Source: Lactifluus volemus
Taxonomy: Eukaryota > Basidiomycota > Agaricomycetes > Russulales > Russulaceae
Direction of reading: 5' to 3'
Assembly (NCBI GenBank): GCA_022376515.1
Contig: WTXI01000066.1
Location: forward strand, 62,001 to 126,000
DNA length: 64,000 nucleotides
The notes beneath the pieces were generated by a model. That model was not told where the DNA came from. It saw only the letters and a program-made list of their open reading frames with translations, and made no database searches. Shown one piece after another: positions 11,694 through 25,600 of the stretch. The stretch's first letter is position 1. Each line of letters opens with the position of its first letter. The position numbers were made by a program, and so were the translations under genes.

Positions 11694-13645
11694 TTATGAT
11701 GTATGATCCGTGAGTTTGTATGGTAATGACAGCATGACGGATGTTCTGGTATATAATGCAAATAGTACATTCAATAAAATTGCGTCACAAAGAAGGGGAT
11801 CGTCCATATTCTAATCACATCAATCGTCAGATGAAGCTTGGAGCAGACCAAATAAAAATATGCTCACAAGTTTTGCCAGGCTACTCAACTCTGGCGTCTG
11901 AAAGTTGTTGAGCTCTCCGTCAAATTCGCTTCCTGCAGAATCACCACGTGCTATCCTTTTTTTCTTTTCCGTCTTTCGAAAAAGGGTATAGTTATGTAAT
12001 GCACGGCAGCTCGCATGGAGCTCATAGCTAATACGAACAGATAATCGATCAGTCAGATTGGGAATGTGAGTAAGGCTGACGAGTGGCGCACTTGATGTGA
12101 GTCATCAGCTCACGGTATGATGGAACAGGGTGTCGTCCTATGATAAACGTCAGTACTAAAGACAAATTTTGAGAGACTATAGGCTAACGAAGGAATTTGC
12201 ATAGCAGCGTCGTGAGCGAGCCACACGGGCCCTCCCAGGCTCGCTGTGGGTCAGAGCATGCTGATATGGAGACCTAGCGAGGGAAGACATGGGGTGCCAT
12301 CAAACGTCGGCCACATGAAAGAAGCGACGATCTGTTTCCTACCACGTTTGCGTGCGGTACGACATCGTAATCACACCAGCCATCACAAATACGAGAAATT
12401 GGGGAGAGTTGCGTGTGCGTTGGAGACAGAATCGATGGCGCTATTGACCTTGCATGTCGGCTCTTCGAAGAGACGTTACTTCTTCTGTGTTGATTCGCAA
12501 TGACCGATTGGTGAGCTTGGGGCTGGTCAAGACACTGCAAATCGAAGGAGCTATCCGGGATCCTATTGAATCGGAAGAACCACCGAAGGCCAACGCGAAA
12601 CGGCGTTCTAGGACGAGGTTAATGCAAAGCATCGTGGTGGAGAAGAACATACCAGCCTTGTTTTGCATGGTAGCTGAGTGTCGTACACCCTTAGAGAGCC
12701 ATGGTACATAAATTCCATTGCAGTGGTGGTGTGGAAGGTCCAACATAGTACCGGAATGACACGAGTCGAGGATTGCCTAAAGAATAGAACATGGATCAGA
12801 GCATGGACACACAACGATGGCAGAAATAAAACTGTTTACCAAAAGGGTGCAACCAGGCGGAAGGGGATCGACGAGGATCTGCTTGAGCGTCTAAAGTCAA
12901 AGTGTCAGGAAATCGGCGACTCTTGAAGGTTAGATAGAGCAAAGGTCATTATTACATTATCGATGATACGCTGTTCATCACTGGTTATGATGACTGGGAC
13001 AACCATTGAGAAGAATAATATCACGGATGACGAAAAAAGACGTACCTTCATCCTGACCGTCTTCCTCTATATCAGAACTGTCATCCGATGGTTGTTGATC
13101 AGAGTGACCAGAGTCTATCCAAAAAACATATTAAGATGAGAGAAATCAGGAGGTCGATAAGGGAACAGCACAAAGGAACACAAATTTGTCGCCGGGGGCG
13201 GCATCTGCCACAAGCCGTTTCAATTCGCGAGTCTGGCATGCGAGTCAGCGCTTTCGGGAGGAAAAGAGAGATGAGGGTCTGACCATGTTATCACAAGTAG
13301 GTTGAGACAGGTCGGGAAGGTTGGGATCATCCTTGAGTATGGTGATATCTGTCGGGGCGAACTTGTAGATATCTTATGACGCGGTTAGCAGAAAGGACCA
13401 CCCGAAGATGCCGATGGGTTCGCACCAATGAGGAGATTTCGGAAGCCATCAATGTCTTTATGGGGGCCATCCAAGGTATCCCATTTCTTGGACCCGGTGT
13501 AGCATATGCCAACAAGAAGGGCTCGCCGCTTGGGTGTCGGACCATCTACCTTGCCCTCTTCGAGGTCAGGGAGACGGAAGTTGTTGTTGGTCCTGCGAAA
13601 GCAGGAGCAACAATGGGCATATAGGGAACTGATAAGAGAACCCAT
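11694..13645 (-). CDS. metacaspase 3 (caspase-domain C14), predicted acylated N-terminus
   Basis: Caspase-domain protease. The chosen ATG (13643-13645) gives MGSLISSLYAHCCSCFRR: an MGxxxS myristoylation motif followed by three Cys (12, 13, 15), a typical dual-acylation membrane anchor. Core: KRRALLVGICYTGSKKWDTL, PHKDIDGFRNLLI; FAPTDITILKDDPNLPDL; LVADAAPGDKFVFL joined to YSGHSDQQPSDD (catalytic His codon 13104-13106); SDEQRIIDN; LKQILVDPLPPGCTLL; AILDSCHSGTMLDLPHHHC (catalytic Cys codon 12759-12761) followed by NGIYVPWLSKGVRHS; ICDGWCDYDVVPHANV; VSISACSDPQRAWEGPC; PSYRELMTHIK; ELNNFQTPELSSLAKL; and a last exon starting NMDDPLL, the fungal terminal motif. Stop TAA at 11694-11696. An in-frame ATG 53 codons upstream adds a non-conserved extension and was not chosen. 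Closest to metacaspase 2 in layout. Confidence 0.82.
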
Positions 13646-16600
13646 TGAAGTGATGGAAATGGGAGTTCCGAGTGATGATAGAGGATAAGAATGGGGAGGA
13701 AAGAAGCGATGACATGACAGACCGTGTCGATTATATGCGCGCGCCTTTGCCTGGGCGGCCTCACGATCGAGGGGGAACGACCATTCCATTAAAGGCATTA
13801 TCATACTTGGCGTTCCCAGGGTCGCTCAAGACCCCGCACCGGACTGACTCCAAGTAAGTTACACAGACTTGTACAGTACGTTGCGCCGAGTGAGCCCTGA
13901 GGGGTAAAGTTCTGCCAAGTGCGCCAACAAGGGCAAGGACTCGGACTGGACAAAGTTTCGTGCCTTTGTGCCTTGATCGTGCACAGGCCACGTATCACGT
14001 GATACGTCCCCCCGACTCCTCTCCCTCTGCGACGACTTTGCCAGAAATGATTGGCATAATAACAGATAGAATAGAGACGCTAAGTACGTGAAAGCTAGAC
14101 TCAATATAAATCGTCAAGCATATGTCCTTCAAGTTCATGCCTTTCCAATCCCAGGTATTGTGAGAATAAAGATAAAGACCTTAAGGCTATGTCAAGGGAA
14201 GCCACGACTGATCGTGCCCGGTAGACGGCCATAAGACACAACATAATTGTGGAGCATTGACGGCCACGACGCGGTGCTGCACTGCACCCACCGCGTCTCT
14301 GGACAGGGTCATTCCATTGACAGGCGCAACACAGCAGATCTCTGCCATATGGCCAGCATGCCACTGGCAGTGCATACGCCCGCTGGGGACACCGTTACTC
14401 TGGATATTCTTCAGATTCCGATCCCTGGAAGCGGGTCGACCCGAGGTGCTGTAATCGTGGACCGCTGGGTCGTCGCACGCGCATTTGTGCGTGACAGTTG
14501 AACGCGTGTTTTGAAGACGAGTTGGACAGCAGCAGCAATTACAGTAAGCAAGCTTACCCCGAATCTGGTCTTACCATATTGAGCTTTTGAAATCTGAAAT
14601 TTTGAATCCTGACTGCATCCAGGACCACTTCTCGAGTTAACTTATTTTGCCTCTCCTCCTACTGTCAGTCCTCATATCTTATTTGACGCATCGATTCTAT
14701 AGTGATGTTCGAAAGTTTGACAGGCCTATGCTTGGCCTGTCAACGAGTCTCGTAAGACCGGAACTGCAAGTTCCGGAGAAGGCGCTCGAATCAAAATTGA
14801 AGCTCCGCAGATCTCAAATTTGAATCTGCATTACAGTAATCCTGTGGCTTCATTCGTTTTATCCAATTTCTCTCATCTCTCTTTAGTCATGTAGCATCTC
14901 TGTGACAATTCTGGTTCGGTGAGACACGAAGGGCCAAGGGCTAAGTCACTTATTAAGCCTCTTCGGTAGTGTTCGCATGGTTCGATGCTCCAGGAACAAA
15001 CTCTTGTAAGCAATCTTTTCGCATGAACACCGGTTCCTCGGACGTCGTCAAAGTCCCGTTTGACCGAGTGGCGGCCCTAAGTGGTTTGAGCTATGGTGAT
15101 CCGCTCTACATTGCACGTTGGATGTGTTTGAGAATTGGGGCCGCTCAACGACCTAAAGAACGCAACCAAAAGGATGAGAGGATAACTCTGGCATCAGTAT
15201 GGGTACCTGCTGGACGTACACATATTCGGTGAGTTGGTATAGAGAGCGATACATCCGAGATACGCAGATGGACCTATGGGCCAAGTCAGGTATATGGACT
15301 GCTATAACAGGAAACCAAGGAGGAACGAAGTTTCGACTGGGGAGGGCACAAGAATACGTTTCGTTAAGAGCTCGGTTGATAAAATGTTTGAAATATCCTA
15401 TTACCTACGTGAACAAATTCTGGTGTAACAAGATGTATCAGCCACTGATGAAGGGAGGACAGAAGGATAAGCCGCACTCCAGCGCAGAGACAATCGTCAG
15501 CTGTACTTGAGTTCCAGCCACACCATTCGAATTAAGAGCTACGAAGACCTGCAAACGTTACATAATATAGCATTTAAGCGATGGTTATCGCCCACGACAA
15601 GGTGCAGGTTAACAATGACCTCCCATAAACCAGGAATATGTGAGGTCTTACCTGACAAGAATCTTTGCCGCCATCGTCACGAACAAGGAATAAAACGATA
15701 ATTAGTAGAGCAGCGTAACGGGTTCCGAGGTATCAATTTATCGAGACATGATAACCTTTATACAGGGCGGAGAGATCAGTGCTGTAGACCATGTTGCCGA
15801 CTGGATACAGTGCAGGCCCGGACAATGTATAAAAGCCTCACCCCTCATCAAGCAGTGCGCATACATAACGAAACTGCGTCGCACATAAGCGTGCCGCTGG
15901 CCCGGACTCGACTGGTCGCCTCAGTTCTCCTGCATTATTGGGGCGCGGAACAGAGCCATAGCAGATGTAGGAAAGACAGGAAATCTTGAGCGTCCTTTTG
16001 CTGCGCTCGATAGTCAGCAGTATGACCGTGGCATAAGGAATACAGATGGCAAGTCTGAGGTTTAGAATGAACACGTGATATGGAGTTTTCTGTGGTGCCA
16101 CCGCCGGTGGAGCAAAAGTGGAGCAACTTGAAGTAACTAACTTGGGACAGCTTTATAGCCCCGGATCTCCGGGCCTCTGGCTAAACCTGATACTTGTATC
16201 TCAGAATGCAGACGGATCACACGTATCATACAGGTACTGACGCACGGTGATAGACGACATGACGGTGGCTGCCAGTGTACCCAGGACGTTCCTATTTGAT
16301 CAACCATTGATCCATCATTGACCAAGGGACAGCTTAAAACGAACAGGTTACACCGCGCACCCGCATGTAAGTCGATTGTACTTCATTCCAATAGATCATT
16401 CTCTGTGACAGGATCTGTACTAATACAAAGAGCGCTTTGATGGTCCGTTGGAGACCCGTTGGGATCCTCCGCACTCTTAGCACCCATTTGTGGATGTTGT
16501 TAGAGACTCACTGCACATCATTCTCGTCGCAAGGAGCTAGCACCGCCTATGCATATGAAATCCCGCGGCGCACAATCGGATCTCAGGCTGATGTCGGAAG

Positions 16601-17259
16601 GGAAACTCGGAGGACGCGGGCTAAATGAAGAGTAACGTTCCTGCGAATATGAAGGATATTACTTCCTTGGCGGGCGAACGACAGTATACGTTACCGCACC
16701 CTGGTTTCCGCACGTAAAATACGGAGACCTTAGAGTCTTTGGCGTATCTCATATGAGATAATGCCCATCACTCCCGCCTATCAAGTGCCGTTTTCGGACA
16801 CTTCCATATGCCTCGCTTAGCACTCAAAGTTTGATTCGGTATTGATTCGAAGCGTACAGGGTGATGTAGCGTGTTTCTCTCAGCACTTTCTGAACCCCTC
16901 GTCTGTACGCCAGTGCCAGTCTGTCAGTAGTAGGAAGGATGTACCCATAGAAATGCGCAGGAAGACGAGAGGAGCTTCCCAACACCCCAGACGATAAAGA
17001 ATGGAAATGGAAGTCCTCACCCTGGCGGTCGTACTGAAGTCGTGGTCTCGATGGTGAGTGCCGAGGACATGCACCTATTACTAGTTCATTTTTATCGTTG
17101 AACTTTCAGAAAGTTGGGGAATTCCGGTCTAAAACAGCAGTGGGCTAGAATGGATGACATCATTCTGAAAAAGCTGTTAAATTTGAAGACCTCATAGAAG
17201 TAGGTGTGATAGAGATAGAGGCCCGCGTGCACATGAACAGTCAAGGAAACGGGAATTGT
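13646..17259. other. 3.6-kb region without recognisable gene
   Basis: Only short open frames are present, none with a known motif. The region holds two adjacent perfect hairpins at 14717-14776 and a further inverted repeat (GCAGAT...ATCTGC) at 14803-14825. A minus-strand frame near 15838-16101 has hydrophobic stretches but no supporting exons were found. It marks the border between the metacaspase block and the laccase array. Confidence 0.35.
14717..14776. repeat. two adjacent perfect hairpins
   Basis: TTGACAGGCC at 14717-14726 pairs perfectly with GGCCTGTCAA at 14734-14743 (7-nt loop). CCGGAACT at 14758-14765 pairs perfectly with AGTTCCGG at 14769-14776 (3-nt loop). AT-rich DNA flanks them, with partial complementarity between about 14575-14600 and 14790-14815, so a folded transcript or a small MITE-like element is possible. 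Confidence 0.5.
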
Positions 17260-20200
17260 GAAGGAAGGCAGACACGTGAATAGGCGATCAGAGTCACATG
17301 ACATGAGCCCTCTCCGTTTTGCAGTTTGCGGCGTCACGAAGTTACTTCAGCCTGAGCAGCACTGGATCATGTAGAACAGCTGCGAGCGTTTTCAATTACT
17401 AATAGCGTTAGTGAGAAACCACCATTCCGGAAACTGTCGGAGAGCCGCACAACACGCAGAGTAGCAAGAGAGCATTTCGAGCTTGACGACATCAGCCTTC
17501 TCCCTCTCGCTGGGCTCCAACAATTCCCCAAGCCACGGATATTATGCTATTCGAGAAGCAAGGGAGTGAGCTGGCCGTTGTCAAATGTAAATTAGAAGTT
17601 GGTGCTCGCAGCTAGATCGCCGTGACGACAGGGGAGGACTACAAGTGGACAGAACCGAAGCACGTCGTACAGAGGAATTACTAGGGCGTCCAGAAAATTT
17701 TCGGTGTGGTAATAAGCAGGTACGATGTTCGTACAAGTGATTTCCACGATATAGCAGCGTATTTACGGCTGCTTGCAGAACTGACAAGACTTCTTAGGGG
17801 CTTCTGCAGTAATATGCCAGGATCATGCGGGGAATGCGATGGTCGGCGCCGTGGAATCTGGAATTCATAAAATTTCCAAGCGCAGGGTTAGTGAGGCAAA
17901 ATTCAGAAGCGCGATGCCGGTTGCACGCCGCGATCGTAACATTTAGGGGAAGTCAACGGTGAACTCACAGTTTCCGCACAATTCAGGTATCAAAATGTAA
18001 GGCCGCAAGGGCTGGTTAGAGTGGCAAATCCAATTTCAGAGACGGCTATGGAGGCACCCAGCCCTGTGAAATTGAACATCAGGTGAAGACGAACTGCATG
18101 GGTGGAACGCCGCTAGAAACGGAACAGAAGAAACGGAACAGGTCCGAGTCATTCCTGAACAGAGTTATGTAAGCAAGCGGGGTTGGTATCCAAGTAACGG
18201 TGCTTGTTGCCTCGTGAATAATTTATTGGTGAAAATGCTATTCCGAGTCCCAAGTAGCAACCGACTCAAAGCGACTCAAGTGAGACTCTGCAGAGGGTGA
18301 AGGAAGTATTCAAGTTGCCGTCACCACATAAATGCGCAGTGTGTAGGCTTAGCTTGAGGCTTAGTTTCCTCTGCCGTGGCGAGACGCGAAGTGGATTAAA
18401 AATGCCGAGGATGAGTCAGCAAGAGTGAAAACACTGAGTCCCCGGGGTAAAAACTAGGAGTATATATACATGTTGGAAAGTCGTAGCTGACTATAGTTGG
18501 CGTGTGTTTGCCGAGAACCGGAGTACCATCCGAGAATTCCGAAGCCTTGGTAGATAATAAAGTACCAAAGTGTCATATCTCCGAGATGATAAGCGAGACA
18601 ATTATCCCACTATATCTAACATGGATGACGCAACGATGATTGAGGGGACTCGATTCCCCCTTTTATCTATCTGACGCACATATTAGATTGTTAGTAGTTA
18701 GTAGTAGATATAAGTAAGAAATTGAATGAACTGTTCGTGGAGAAATGCGAGTTAGAAATATATAACAAGGGCCTTACGCTTCATGCAGCTTCATGGGTCA
18801 GTATCAAGGAACATGGGGAGAAATTGGTCGATCGAACGGCGCGTGCAGCCGCGCTTGAATCGGTTTCATATTAGGTGACGCCGCGGCCTGCGAAGGTCGG
18901 CTTCCTTGAAAGAAGCTATCGTAGAGCGGTAAAACACGCAGGTGGGGTAACAAAGATATTAGCAAAAGAAGGTTTCGCCAATAGATTCAGCTCAACCCCA
19001 GTGACCCAGTCCGAGTCCGAGGAAGAGTTGTCGGTCCCCCGTGGCGCGCATACCCGGGCCAGTGAGCCAGACGCTCGGCCCGGGGCTGTCACCGAACCTT
19101 GTGCCAGTAGACCTCCGCGGCCAATGCAGTGGGTGTATTACTTGATGCACAAACCATCGCTTGGCCCGACATACATACGTTATGTTGATATGCCTCCTGT
19201 TCTTTCATTCCAACCCTCCTTTTCGGAACCTTGAATCAATTCCGAGTCGTTTTTGCTAGCCAATCGCAACTTCATATAACGCCTCTGATCTACAGATCTT
19301 GATTCGGGTATACCGCGCCATGGCTTCTCCAGTGCAACTGCCCAAGTGAGATTGCTGCGGTATCGTATAAAATACCTCAACGCACCACGAGACACCTCAT
19401 CACACCACCCTTTCCCCGTTGGTGTTCCTTGGCATCAATGCACTTCCGCTCTTTTTTTCTTCTTACAATTATTTCACTGGCAGGCGAGGCTTGTGCCATG
19501 GAGGTACGTCCTCGGCTCTAATGGAGCTCTTCCGATCCACAGCGCTCAATAGCTCCCGATGGGTTCACTCGCTCGTGAGTCGCTGGCAGGCAGCACAGGC
19601 AGCACTAGGAATAAGCCTCTGACTAGTCCTTCTTTCGCAGCGCGACTGTTGTCCAACAAAGTTCCCTGGCCCATTACTCAGGGCAAATAAGGTGAGGCTT
19701 GCAGAATGCTTAACGCTTGGTTCAATGCCTTGTTCTGATACTTCACTTGTTAGGGGTCTCCGTTCAGCTTCGTGTCGAGAACAAGATTAAAGATAAGACC
19801 ATGGACTTGGAACATCTATAGTGAGATTTCTTCCCCCTTGATGTACTGAGGATCAAAGACGCAGGGCCTCCGCAGCATTGGCACGGTATTCATCAATCAA
19901 ACACAGACTTTGAAGATGGTACCACCGGTGTGACTCAGTGCCCTCTCATACCTGGAGAGAGCTTTGAATATATATTCCTACGGGAAAACAAGCTGTAAGA
20001 CCTTAGTCTATCTCTAGGGCTTAAATTTAGACGCTATCTTTAGGGGACATTCTGGTACCATAGCCATTTCAAGGCCCAATATTGTGATGGCTTGCGTGGA
20101 CCCTTGGTTATATACGATCCAGATGACCCCCATCGTAGTCTTTATGACATCGACAACGGTGGGGATATCCTGAACTTTGGAATGGCATTTGACAAATACA

Positions 20201-22340
20201 TTCCCACTAGCGGATACCGTGATAACTCTTGCGGATTGGTATCACTATCTCTCAACGAATGCGCCGGTGAACCCGTACGTAACCAACTCTTTCTGATGTT
20301 CGGATGCTAGACTATCCAATGAAGTAAATTCAATTCAACCCTGATCAACGGAAAGGGACGCTATCCTGGAGGTCCTGCGGTTCCCCTCACTGTGGTAAAC
20401 GTTCAAAAAGGCTCCGGTCAGTGTTTCACATGTCGCTTCAAATAGAGGTTCAGGCCTCACATGCCACACCGTAACAGTTACCGATTCCGTCTCGTGTCCA
20501 TCTCATGCGATCCCAATTATTTTTTCTCGATCGACAGCCACACATGACAATTATCGAAGCCGATGGTAACAATGTCCAACCCTTAGTGGTTGATTCAATC
20601 CAGATATTTGCAGGTAAGCAAGGCCGTAAGAATTTACGGCAATGACTTACGTCCAAACAGGCCAACGCTACTCGTCGTTGTGAGCCAGTTTTGCATATCC
20701 TCCTGCTATAAAATTCTTACTGTCACAGGTCAACGCAAACCAACCGATTGATAATTATTGTAAATTTCTCACCTTCCTACATGTAAACTTCTGTGCTCTG
20801 AGCTAACCTGCGTAGGGGTCCGTGCTCTCCCCCGAGGAGTCGCAGGACAGACTACACGGCCTCACAACCTTGCTATCCTTCGTTATAATGGGGCATCGGA
20901 TCAGGATCCATCCATAGACCCCACTAAAACATTCCGAAAAGTGTACTGCCACTTAACGAGACTGATCTCCATGTATGCTCTCGACGCCGTTCCTGTTTAC
21001 ACAGCTGATGTGTTGTATATATAGCCACTCGTTCCGACGCCAGTGGTAAGTTCTTCCAGTGCAAACTGTATCCCCATCCTACAAAATCATGGTTCAGCCA
21101 GGCAAACCCTTTAGAGGCGGTGCTGACATCAACATCAATTTGGTCGTTACACGGTAGATTCTATTTCTTTCAAGAAAGATACACACCTAAAAAAGCATGA
21201 TAGAACCTTACAAATTTCTTTGTCAATGGCGTCTCGTTTGTGTCGCCTACGTCCCCGTACTGCTCCAGATCTGAGCGGGTGAAGCGTCGCAGCTCGTTCC
21301 TGCGGAAAGTATTTATCCTCTTGGCGAAACGCGAGTGTTGAGCTTACCATTCCTGCTGGTGCTGCTGGAGGATTTGTGAGTTCAGAATGCAATCGTACAG
21401 TGATCGTAATACTGATGCGTGCTGCCATTTATTGATAAGCACCCTGTCCACTTGCACGGGCACTCATTCCACGTGGTTCGTAGCCCTGGAAGTTCGACCT
21501 ACAACTTTGATAATCCTGTCATCCGTGATGTTGTGCACACGGGCAGCCCCAGAGAGAAAGATAACGTCACGATTCGATTCTTCACTGACAACCCTGGCCC
21601 ATGGCTTTTCCGTTGCCACAATAATTGGCACCTGAATGAGTTGGCATACCTTGATCTTAGCAGCGTATCATCTTACTGATAGGTCGACTATCTTAGGGTT
21701 TCGCCGTAGTCTTTGCGGAGGACGTGCCCGATGAGCCAGAGTTCACCCCGCCAGGTATGTCATTTAGCCAACCGTTGCCACTGTGCGTCGAAACGTATTC
21801 CGTCTAGGTCGTTGGAAGAAGATGTGCACTGCTTATAACAACTTCATCAACACAGGCGGATAAATTTGATCGCTCGCTTCTTATAGCGAGTTGATCTGGC
21901 TTGAAAAGCGCAAATAGCGCGTAATTCTCATACCCCGTTGACGATGTGCTGATTTCTTAAAGTTACTTGCCGAGTACCCGCAGTGAAGGATCGGCGTTAG
22001 CACCTTTACCAGACTTTCTTTTTTTTTGACTGTTTTTACAAGACATGCGTTAGTTATGTACGCAGTCATTGTTACCCCTCATTTCGTAGTCATTCGTTTG
22101 AAAAGATAAACTTTCCGGGGCCGGCTCGGCCCTACCTAAACAGTGGACAGCGGTCACGAGAAAAAAAAAAAGGGCACGCTCTGACGAACCACGAGTCACC
22201 CTGCGGCCAGTGTTGCAGCTGAGATCCGACAACTACTAGATGGCTCCATAAGAAAGATATAGTAGAACCGGTGACTCGAGCCTTAAGCTTGTCTTTGTGT
22301 GCATGGGCTCAATTGGTGTTTTTTGTCAGAAGACATGTCG
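17260..22340 (+). repeat. segmental duplication copy A (laccase locus 1)
   Basis: Direct repeat of 22630-27835. Shared stretches include the 5' flank (for example actggatcatgtagaacagc near 17363 and 22767), the promoter and whole laccase, and a 3' tail ending in agccttaagcttgtctttgt. The copies differ by many substitutions and small indels, so this is an old duplication. Confidence 0.8.
19438..21863 (+). pseudogene. laccase locus 1 (pseudogene)
   Basis: Multicopper oxidase of the fungal laccase type, broken. TATAAAA at 19366-19372, ATG at 19438 with a hydrophobic leader (FFLLTIISLAGEACA). An insertion in exon 1 brings a stop, and further single-base losses occur in exons 2 and 3. Still readable are L1 HWHGIHQ with TQCPLIP; L2 [18 protein letters not shown] (all ligands present); [11 protein letters not shown]3 [13 protein letters not shown]; and L4 [12 protein letters not shown], where the first type 3 His is Arg but the type 1 Cys and His remain. 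The end is RWKKMCTAYNNFINTGG, stop TAA at 21861-21863. It shares a one-base loss in the ANLAIL-type exon with locus 2. Confidence 0.8.
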
Positions 22341-22629
22341 GAGCTTGGGCAAGGCATAGTGCAAAAAAGGCCAAAAAGACGAGTAGTGAGGTGAAGAAGA
22401 CGAGGTCACTTTGTGTCGACTAACCACATGATGGCATCGCTGTGTATATAACTAACAACATAAAAGTGCTTATTTCCTTTCCTTGGCCTGCTCTGTATCA
22501 TGAGCCTTCACCCGTAGTAGCAATGTGAAGTAACTAGGAACATCATGATGTCGAGCTCTCATCCCCTCACTCCCACTGTCCCCCCAACAAGCAAGGTTGG
22601 AGCCAACAACGAAATGGGAGTGTCACCGA

Positions 22630-25600
22630 ATGTGGAGGCAGACATGTGAATGGGCGTTCAGATTCTTCGAACTTCAGGGTCACATGACATAAGCCTCCTT
22701 CGTGTTCGTGGCGACAGTTTTGCGGTTTGCGGCATCGTCGCGAAGTTACTTCAGCCTGACAGAACTGGATCATGTAGAACAGCTGTGAGTTTTTCAATTA
22801 CTAGTAGCGCTAGTGAGAAACCTCCATTCCGGAAACTGTCGGAGAGCCGCCCGCACGTCAGGCAGAGTAGCAAGAGAGCATGTCGCCGAGTTTGACGACA
22901 TCGGCCTTCTCCATCTCGCTGGGCTCCATCAATTCGCCCAACCACGGATAGTAAATATATTTGAACAGCAAGGAGTGAGCTGGCCGTTGTCGAATGCAAA
23001 GGGCTTGATCACGATAGGGAGGACTATAAGTAGACAGAACCGAAGTACGCCGCACTCGTACAAAGGAATCATTATGGCGTCCAGAAAATTTTGAGGATGT
23101 GTGATTTGCCGCGTCAACAGGCCCGATGTTCGTACAAGTACTGTAATTTCCACGAAATAGCTACGCATTTACGGGTACTTGCAGTACTGGCAAACTCAAA
23201 CTTCTGCGGTACTATAGTAACGACCATGGCGGGAATGCGATGGTCGGCGCCTTGGAATCTGAATTCATAATTTTACCTTGCCTGCAAGGTTAAATGCGGG
23301 TGATCGACCGCCCAATCCCTTCACTACTGTACCTACTGTAGTATTGAACTATCAAAAGTTGACCTAACACCTTTCCTATGTATGAATCATCCGAATCGCC
23401 TTTTTGCAAAATTTCCGACTGGAACTCCACAGTTTGCACTGATCACAAATTTGAATTGAATTCGCTTCTATATATAATTTCATCGCAACTACATTCCAAC
23501 GGGATGACTCGTAAACGACAACGGGCTATATAGCATGATCTGTACGATAACTTGAATGCGTATTTATGGTATCAACAACGCGTCTACTGTCTCCAAATCA
23601 TAAAATTTGCTCTTTTTGTTATCTCTCTGCCAGCAAGGTCGCCATCAACGTCGGCATTTCCCTAGTTCTCAAGCGCAGCTGCGGCGGCGCTGGTGAGGCA
23701 ATTGTTACCTAGGCTCAGAAGGGCGACGGCGGCTGCGGGCCGCGATCGCAACATTTAGGGGCAACAACGATGAATTCACAGTTTCCGCACGACAACTTCA
23801 GGGAATGGAATGAAATGTAAGGCCTTAAAGAGCTGTTAGAATCAAGCAGCGAGTTGGTATCCAAGTACCGGTGTGCTCTTTCCTCGTGGATAAATTATTG
23901 GTGAAATGCTTCCCATTCATTGACTTGGAGAAGCGGCATCTAGTAAAGGCTCGGAAGGATGGACTTGGGTTTGCTCGAGTGTCCGAGTCCCGTAGCAAGC
24001 GACTCAAGCGACTCAGTGAGGCTCGGAGGGTGGAGGAAGTATTCAAGTTGCCATCAATGCGCCATGTGCCATGCACAGTGTGCAGGCTGTTTCCTCTGCC
24101 GTGGTGAGGATGACGCACATGTTAGGTTAGTAGATATAAGTAAGAAGACGTGAAATTGAATGAACTGTGCGTCGTGAAACGCGAGCTAAAAATATATAAC
24201 GAGGCGTCAGGCTTCATGCAGCTTCGTGGGTCAGTATCAAGGAACATGGGGAGGAATCGGCCGACCGTACGTGCAGCTGGGATTCCAAAGTCGCGCGCAG
24301 CGGCTGCGCTTTGAATCGGTTTCATATAAGAGTGCGATGACGACGCCGCGGCCGCGTGCGAAGGTCGGCTGCTGTGACAGTAGCGATGATCGTGGAGCGT
24401 AACACACGCAGGTAGGGTAACAACGATATTAGCAAAAGACGTTTCGCCAATAGATTCAGCTCAATCCCAGTGACCCAGTCCGAGTCCGAGGAAGAGTTGC
24501 CGGTCCACGTGGCGCGCATGCCAGTGAGCCAGAGTCACGGCGACGCTCGGCCCGATTACGGCCGCATAGACCTTGCAAGCAAGGTGCGTCTGTCCTGAGA
24601 TACCTTGAGCACAGAGCAGCCACCCGAACTTTGCGGACTTCCGCCAACGCAGTGAGTGTATTGCTGTATGCACACACTGCTTGGCCCGACATACATACAT
24701 TTTTCCTCCTGTTCTTTCGGTCCAACCTTCTATTTCGTAACCTTGAATCAATTCCGAGTCGTTTTTGCTAGCCAATCGCGACTTCATACAACGCCTCTAA
24801 TCTACATATCTCCATTCGGGTATACCGCGCCATGGCCTTCTCCACTGCGACTTCCCAAGTGAGATTGCTGCGGTATCGTATAAAATACCTCAACGCACCA
24901 CGAGACACCTCATCTCGCCACCCCTTCCCTGTTGTTGTTCCTTGGCATCAATGCACTTCCGCTCTTTTTTTCTTCTTACAATTATTTCAGGCGTGGCTTG
25001 CGTCATCGGCCCTAATGGAGTTCTTACGATCAAAAACTTTGACATATCTCCCGATGGGTTCACTCGCTCGTGAGTCGCTTGCAGGCAGCACAGCCAGCAC
25101 TAGGAATAAACCTCTGACTATTCCCTCTTTCGTAGAGCGACTCTTGCCGAAGGAACCTTCCCTGGCCCATTACTCAAGGCAAATAAGGTGAGGCTTGCAG
25201 AATGCCTAATGCTTGGCTTAATTCCTTGGTTCTGATACTTCACTTGTTAGGGTTCTACGTTCAGCATTCGTGTCAACGACAAGCTTGAAGACACGACCAT
25301 GGACTTGGCAACATCTATAGTGAGATTTCTTCCCCCTTGATGTACTCGGGATCAAAGATGCAGACCCTCCGCAGCATTGGCACGGCATTTTTCAAAAAAA
25401 TACAAACTATGAAGATGGTGTCTCCTTTGTGACTCAGTGCCCCCTCATACCTCACGAGAGCTTCGAGTACATGTTTCCTACGGGAGAACAAGCTGTAAGA
25501 CCTTATTCTATCTCCAGGGCTTAAATTTCGACGCTATCTTTAGGGGACATTCTGGTACCATAGCCATTTCAAGGCCCAATATTGTGATGGCTTGCGTGGA

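Noticed and set aside
15838..16101. Hydrophobic minus-strand frame suggesting a membrane protein
   Set aside because: No start context, no consistent neighbouring exons and no family motif.
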